Assembly: GCA_034620365.1 (NCBI GenBank)
Contig: JAQGEQ010000071.1
Location: 5,456,001-5,520,000, forward strand
Length of the DNA: 64,000 bases
From: Pegea sp. RAD2-039
Lineage: Eukaryota; Chordata; Thaliacea; Salpida; Salpidae
Direction of reading: 5' to 3'
The first letter of the stretch is position 1. Every line of letters starts with the position of its first letter. Below, one piece after another: positions 59,801 through 64,000 of this stretch. Made by a program: the position numbers and the translations under genes. Under the pieces are notes generated by a model. It saw only the letters and a list, made by a program, of their open reading frames with translations. It was not told where the DNA came from and ran no database searches.

Positions 59801-62711
59801 TAATTTTCTACCGCGTCATAAGATTGAGAAAAATTTCAGATCAAATTAATATGATATATAATAAAAATGTCATGTACCTTGACTTGCTTCGTAGAAGTAT
59901 CTGTACCACTCAAAGAAACATCTTGATTACCGGAAAGATTTACTTCAAGCTTTTTTGCAACAGGCCGCTTAATGCCTACTTTCCTACGACTAGGCTGCTT
60001 AATGCCTACTTTCCAACGACCAGGCTGCTTAGTGTCTACTTTCTTAGGACAAGAACGTTCACTGCCAGTATCCTTAGGATCAGAACTGTTTGCGGTATGG
60101 TTTTCTGTATCAGAACATTTTGTAGCCATTTCAGTATCTACAGACGTCGGAACGACTGTTAATTCTGCAAAATCTTTTGTATTTTTCACACCAGGCTGCT
60201 TAGTGTCTACTTTCTCAGGACAAGAACGTTCAGTGCCAGTATCCTTAGGATCAGAACTGTTTGCGGTATGGTTTTCTGTATCAGAACATTTTGTAGCCAT
60301 TTCAGTATCTACAGACGTCGGAACTGCTGTTAATTCTGCAAAATCTTTTGTATTCTTCACACCAGGCTGCTTAGTGTCTACTTTCTTAGGACAAGAACGT
60401 TCAGTGCCAGCATCTTTAGGATCAGAACTGTTTGCGGTATGGTTTTCTGTATCAGAACATTTTGTAGCCATTTCAGTATCTACAGACGTCGGAACGACAA
60501 TTAATTCTGCAAAATCTTTTGTATCCTTCACACCAGGCTGCTTAGTGTCTACTTTCTTAGGACAAGAACGTTCAGTGCCAGTATCCTTAGGATCAGAACT
60601 GTTTGCGGTATGGTTTTCTGTATCAGAACATTTTGTAGCCATTTCAGTATCTACAGACGTCGGAACGACTGTTAATTCTGCAAAATCTTTTGTATTTTTC
60701 ACACCAGGCTGCTTAGTGTCTACTTTCTTAGGACAAGAACGTTCAGTGCCAGTATCCTTAGGATCAGAACTGTTTGCGGTATGGTTTTCTGTATCAGAAC
60801 ATTTTGTAGCCATTTCAGTATCTACAGACGTCGGAACGACAATTAATTCTGCAAAATCTTTTGCATTCTTCACACCAGGCTGCTTAGTGTCTACTATCTT
60901 AGGACAAGAACGTTCAGTGCCAGTATCCTTAGGATCAGAACTGTTTGCGGTATGGTTTTCTGTATCAGAACATTTTGTAGCCATTTCAGTATCTACAGAC
61001 GTCGGAACGACTGTTAATTCTGCAAAATCATTTGTATTCTTCACACCAGCTGTTACAGATGTTTCACAAGCAGTTGCTAAAGATTTTTCCAAGTCTGTGT
61101 CTTTTGAGGTCGTAGAGGTTTTTGTGGTGGTTATAAGCGATTTGCTGTTGGTATTATTATTGAGATCCAAAATAGTTATAGGTTTTTTTTTATGACTCTT
61201 TATAAACTTTTCACTATCAACGTTTTTTTCCTTTGTATCATCTACAGTGACAAACTACAAAAAGATTAAAGATTTTAAGTACAAATATTTAATTGTATAA
61301 AATACTGATTGTATCATTAGTGTATGAATGTGTATTAGCGGAAGGCACCTTCCTTCGCATTTATTGTAATAAATAAAATAAATGAATACTAAAGCTAAAT
61401 ACAAGAGGAGTTTTATATTGTGCGATATTAAAAAGGTGAATAAACATTGCTACAAACGCTTTGTTAAATGACAAAATGATAGAAAAATGTAAAACGCGAG
61501 TTTACAATCTAATAAAGTGAACAGAAGTTGAAATAGAAGTAAACTTTAAGAAATAAATGTCTACAATGACAAATAACTTTGAGGTAAAGAAAAACTTATG
61601 AAATTATCTATGAAACTACCTGTAGTTTTTCATAGTCTATTTTGATCTCTTCATTTGTCTTGCCAATGATTTCTGGTTTGAGAGCAACCTAATAATATAA
61701 AAAAAGATAAGGTTGTTTGAAAATTATACAAGTTATTATAGAAGTATTTTCAAGGTAATATAGATAGCGCTGTAGTACATGGCATCTTCAATCACTAAGA
61801 ATGTTTATATGATTATAAGTGGCCTACAGGTGAATCTACTTTTTTGAACTTTTTTAATTTATATAAATTAACAGGAATATCAAATGCACCAACTTTTTAA
61901 GACAGCAATTTAACGTTACAACAAACCTGCATTTCTAAATCTTCTATTTTTTTATGTAAATCTTTTATTTTTTTTAAATTATCGTCTTTTGCCATGGAAA
62001 GGAAAAGGAAGCTCTGAAAATATAACATAATTTTAATGAAATAGTTTTATTTGACAACATTTATTAGTTTTTTAGCAGTATTAATCATCATCTAAGTAGT
62101 AAGACAGTTGGTAAAGTTATTTTGATTACGAAATATCAAGTTAAAGTCTTATAATAGAATCCAAGAAAAAGAATTTTAAACAAATTGAAGCTATAACATC
62201 GCCACTAAATCATTATAAACAGATAGAAAGTAACTATTAAAATAATTTCAGAGCAAAAGAAAATATTTTATATGATAAATTATTTCTGTTTGTAGAAAAT
62301 AATCTTTTAGATATGTAACTGACAACAAAATAGATGTAAAATAAAGTTATAAAAAAGAAGTTATAAGTTTATTACTTCTTCATAAGTTTGAATTCGTGAA
62401 TGAAGTTTACAAATTGCATCAAAACACTCATCTATGAAATTCTCTTTTTTAGTAACTGTTTTATTTCCCAAACTGTAAGATTCAATTACGCTTCTGATTT
62501 TCCGTTTACCTAGAAATAAAATTAAACTAAATACACATCAGAGCTAGTTTTAGAATACTAAAAATAAACGAAATTATCAAATTGAATTATCTTGAAATAT
62601 TTTTAACTTATATTGTCAAATACTAAAAACTTTATAATTACGTAAATCACTCGATATTCTTGAATTTCTAAGAGTTTCTAACTCTTCAAACAAATTATTC
62701 TTTGACATCAT
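53826..62711 (-). CDS. Unrecognised coiled-coil protein with tandemly duplicated exon cassettes
   Basis: I do not recognise the family. Twenty-three exons: 62642..62711, 62376..62509, 61927..62013, 61620..61688, 59878..61254, 59489..59519, 59335..59378, 59203..59230, 59075..59136, 57791..59006, 57401..57431, 57247..57290, 57115..57142, 56988..57049, 56218..56919, 55828..55858, 55676..55719, 55544..55571, 55417..55478, 54476..55348, 54086..54116, 53940..53987, 53826..53860. Start is the first of two adjacent ATGs, with an in-frame stop 6 nt upstream. The N-terminus has a basic patch (KRKIR), a KEN box (45-47) and a coiled coil (about 65-120). Then four copies of a module: TERDRFENTIE, ERHNKMYKI, PDSPVKSVS, a Ser/Thr-rich exon with 57-aa repeats, and SKAKKRKI. 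The C-terminus is QPRRSERVRN plus a short tail. Ignoring one extra T in 58072..58075, the frame is open for 1711 codons; as read, it stops early. Basic clusters suggest a nuclear protein (inference). Confidence 0.72.
54647..54988 (-). repeat. 171-bp coding minisatellite, 2 copies
   Basis: Two copies in exon 54476..55348, making it exactly 171 nt longer than exon 56218..56919. Followed by three 30-bp KVGIK repeats. Confidence 0.92.
56389..56559 (-). repeat. 171-bp repeat unit, single copy
   Basis: One copy in exon 56218..56919, the basal form of the cassette. Followed by three 30-bp KVGIK repeats. Confidence 0.9.
57962..58646 (-). repeat. 171-bp coding minisatellite, 4 copies with a +1 frameshift
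   Basis: Four copies in exon 57791..59006. The last copy has four Ts at 58072..58075 where every other copy has three, which breaks the frame. Followed by three 30-bp KVGIK repeats. Confidence 0.92.
60019..61044 (-). repeat. 171-bp coding minisatellite, 6 copies
   Basis: Six head-to-tail 171-bp copies inside exon 59878..61254, each encoding 57 aa that begin VKNTKDFAELTVVPTSVD and end SCPKKVDTKQPG. Copies alternate between TVV and IVV at positions 11-13. The array is followed by two 30-bp repeats encoding KVGIKQP/KVGIKRP. Confidence 0.93.
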
Positions 62712-64000
62712 GGATTAGCGTTTATACCAAATCAAAACTAGTTGTAGTTTTTCTTCAATTTGAAACAAGTACAAAACTGATATGCTATGATTACAAGTAT
62801 AACAATAATGATAAAAAAAACAAATCAATTCGTAATACACCAATTTGTAATCACAAATAAAACTTTCAATAAGACTTTTATATTTATAATAAGTTACAAT
62901 AAATATGTAAAAGCATATAGATATATAGTACTACTACTAAATTTATAATCAAGTATAACAAAGATCTATGGTAAACTTATTTTCAAAATTATATCAAGCA
63001 TACTTTTCCTTATTTATTACTTTTAAGTTTAGTTCTACTTACGTCTAATACTTGTAATGCATTCAATATGCCTTCTTCACATAGCATCCAGTTTTCGGAA
63101 AAAGGCCCGTTTTTGTTAAGCGACAGTTTATATACTCTCTTTGATTACTTTACCGGCGAGATGAAAAAATAATAATTATTTTCTCGAGTCAGCTACCGAT
63201 AAATATTTAAACCTCTCAATAAATTTAAGCTCTAACCCAACTTCATCTGACTTCTACTCAACCTATAACATTTCCGAATGTTCTGTTGTCAAAAATTCGG
63301 GTATTTTCAAGCCATGTCACCTAATTGCTCAGAATTAGTTCTATCACTACATACGGATTTGTCAAAAATTTTAAGTTCATAAATATTTGGACACTGTTAA
63401 AACTTTTTGCTACCACATTCGTTATTTCTAAATGAGAGGTTAACTTTTTTGTAGAAAGTTCTCACTTTAAAAAATATCTTTAGAGATTTAAATCTATTTC
63501 AAGGTCATGTATTTTAACTCGGAAAGATTTTTTTTAATCTTTTATACTTTTATTTTCTTATATAAAAACCATTTATCAAAGTTTAATATATATACTATAT
63601 ATATCCCGACAATAATGACGTATTGTCTGCGATATTATATTATTTCTTGAAATTATTTATGATTTCTCTAATCATAACTATTAAACAATTTATTTAGAGA
63701 TTGTAGTCTTTCAAGTGTTTTCAGAGGTTTGTCGCTAAAAGTTAATCCAAAAAATAACTTTCACAATACCCAATGGGCTAATTACTTTATTAATATAAAT
63801 TTCGACGGTTTAATAATTAGCTTAAAGTCGAGATAAATATCGACATGTTCAAGGTTAACTGATAATATGTAAGCGATTTGTTACTAGTAAATATGATCAA
63901 AATGTAGCTCAGACAGTTACCTTTACCTAAAAACTCTTAACATAAGAAAAATAAGTCTTAACAATAGTCTTCAGAACTTATCAAATACTTCTTATGATGG
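62712..64000. other. upstream region of the repeat gene, with a possible leader exon
   Basis: On the minus strand, 63043..63087 reads ATG plus 14 codons (MLCEEGILNALQVLD) and ends at a strong donor (GAC followed by GTAAGTAG). It may be a 5' exon. A possible acceptor (ACTAG) just upstream of 62711 would turn it into a short upstream ORF that stops at once, rather than extend the protein. The rest, to the right edge, shows nothing recognisable. Confidence 0.3.

Noticed and set aside
57962..61044. Regular 171-bp repeats as a CRISPR-like or satellite array
   Set aside because: Units are head-to-tail without spacers, lie within spliced exons and are protein-coding; the genome is eukaryotic.
59972..61195. 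Long open frames on the plus strand opposite the repeat exons (also near 54570-55139, 56312-56710 and 58147-58797)
   Set aside because: They mirror the minus-strand 171-bp repeats and exist because the repeat unit lacks stops in that antisense frame. They start and end with the exon, while splice sites, phases and start codon all support the minus strand.

Overview
This is animal (metazoan) nuclear DNA. It is very AT-rich, its genes are split by many short GT-AG introns (typically 45-65 nt, with occasional longer ones), and it encodes animal signalling and housekeeping proteins: cyclin D, gamma-tubulin, MAP3K1 with SWIM and RING domains, ADP-dependent glucokinase, TTC39 and CDK9. The mix of compact introns, roughly 7 kb per gene and degraded LINEs would suit a small-genome invertebrate such as an orthonectid or another lophotrochozoan. 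That placement is inference; I cannot name the species.

Layout. 0.4-1.3 kb: 5' exons of a D-type cyclin (-), running off the left edge. 6.6-8.1 kb: CPSF6 (-), intronless coding region. 9.6-10.5 kb: LINE relic that has lost its reverse transcriptase. 12.4-15.4 kb: ankyrin-repeat palmitoyltransferase of the ZDHHC17/Akr1 type (-, 11 exons). 17.1-18.8 kb: gamma-tubulin (-, 3 exons). 21.4-26.7 kb: TTC39-family TPR protein (-, 15 exons). 28.8-34.0 kb: MAP3K1/MEKK1 (+, 24 exons, 1202 aa). 35.9-38.2 kb: ADP-dependent glucokinase (+, 6 exons). 40.0-40.7 kb: protein-L-isoaspartate methyltransferase (-, single exon). 41.5-42.2 kb: second LINE relic (-). 42.5-45.7 kb: secreted GH3 beta-xylosidase/glucosidase (-, 14 exons). 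46.7-47.9 kb: a tRNA-Val-derived SINE and a separate retroelement 3' tail. 49.6-51.7 kb: CDK9 (+, 7 exons). 53.8-62.7 kb: an unrecognised 23-exon gene (-) built from a tandemly duplicated exon cassette that itself carries 57-residue repeats.

Exon models were assembled by hand from splice sites, reading phase and remembered family alignments. For ZDHHC17, TUBG, TTC39, MAP3K1, ADPGK, GH3 and CDK9 the summed coding length is an exact multiple of three, which supports the boundaries. The repeat-cassette gene is a multiple of three once a single extra T is set aside.

How the genes relate. Most are unrelated neighbours. Cyclin D, gamma-tubulin, MAP3K1 and CDK9 all belong to growth and cell-cycle control, but nothing here indicates co-regulation. 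The most unusual object is the repeat-cassette gene. It has three nested repeat levels (30 bp, 171 bp, about 1.4 kb plus n x 171 bp), all kept in reading phase. Its encoded protein has an N-terminal coiled coil, a KEN box, repeated SPVK sites and basic clusters, suggesting a nuclear protein of unknown role.
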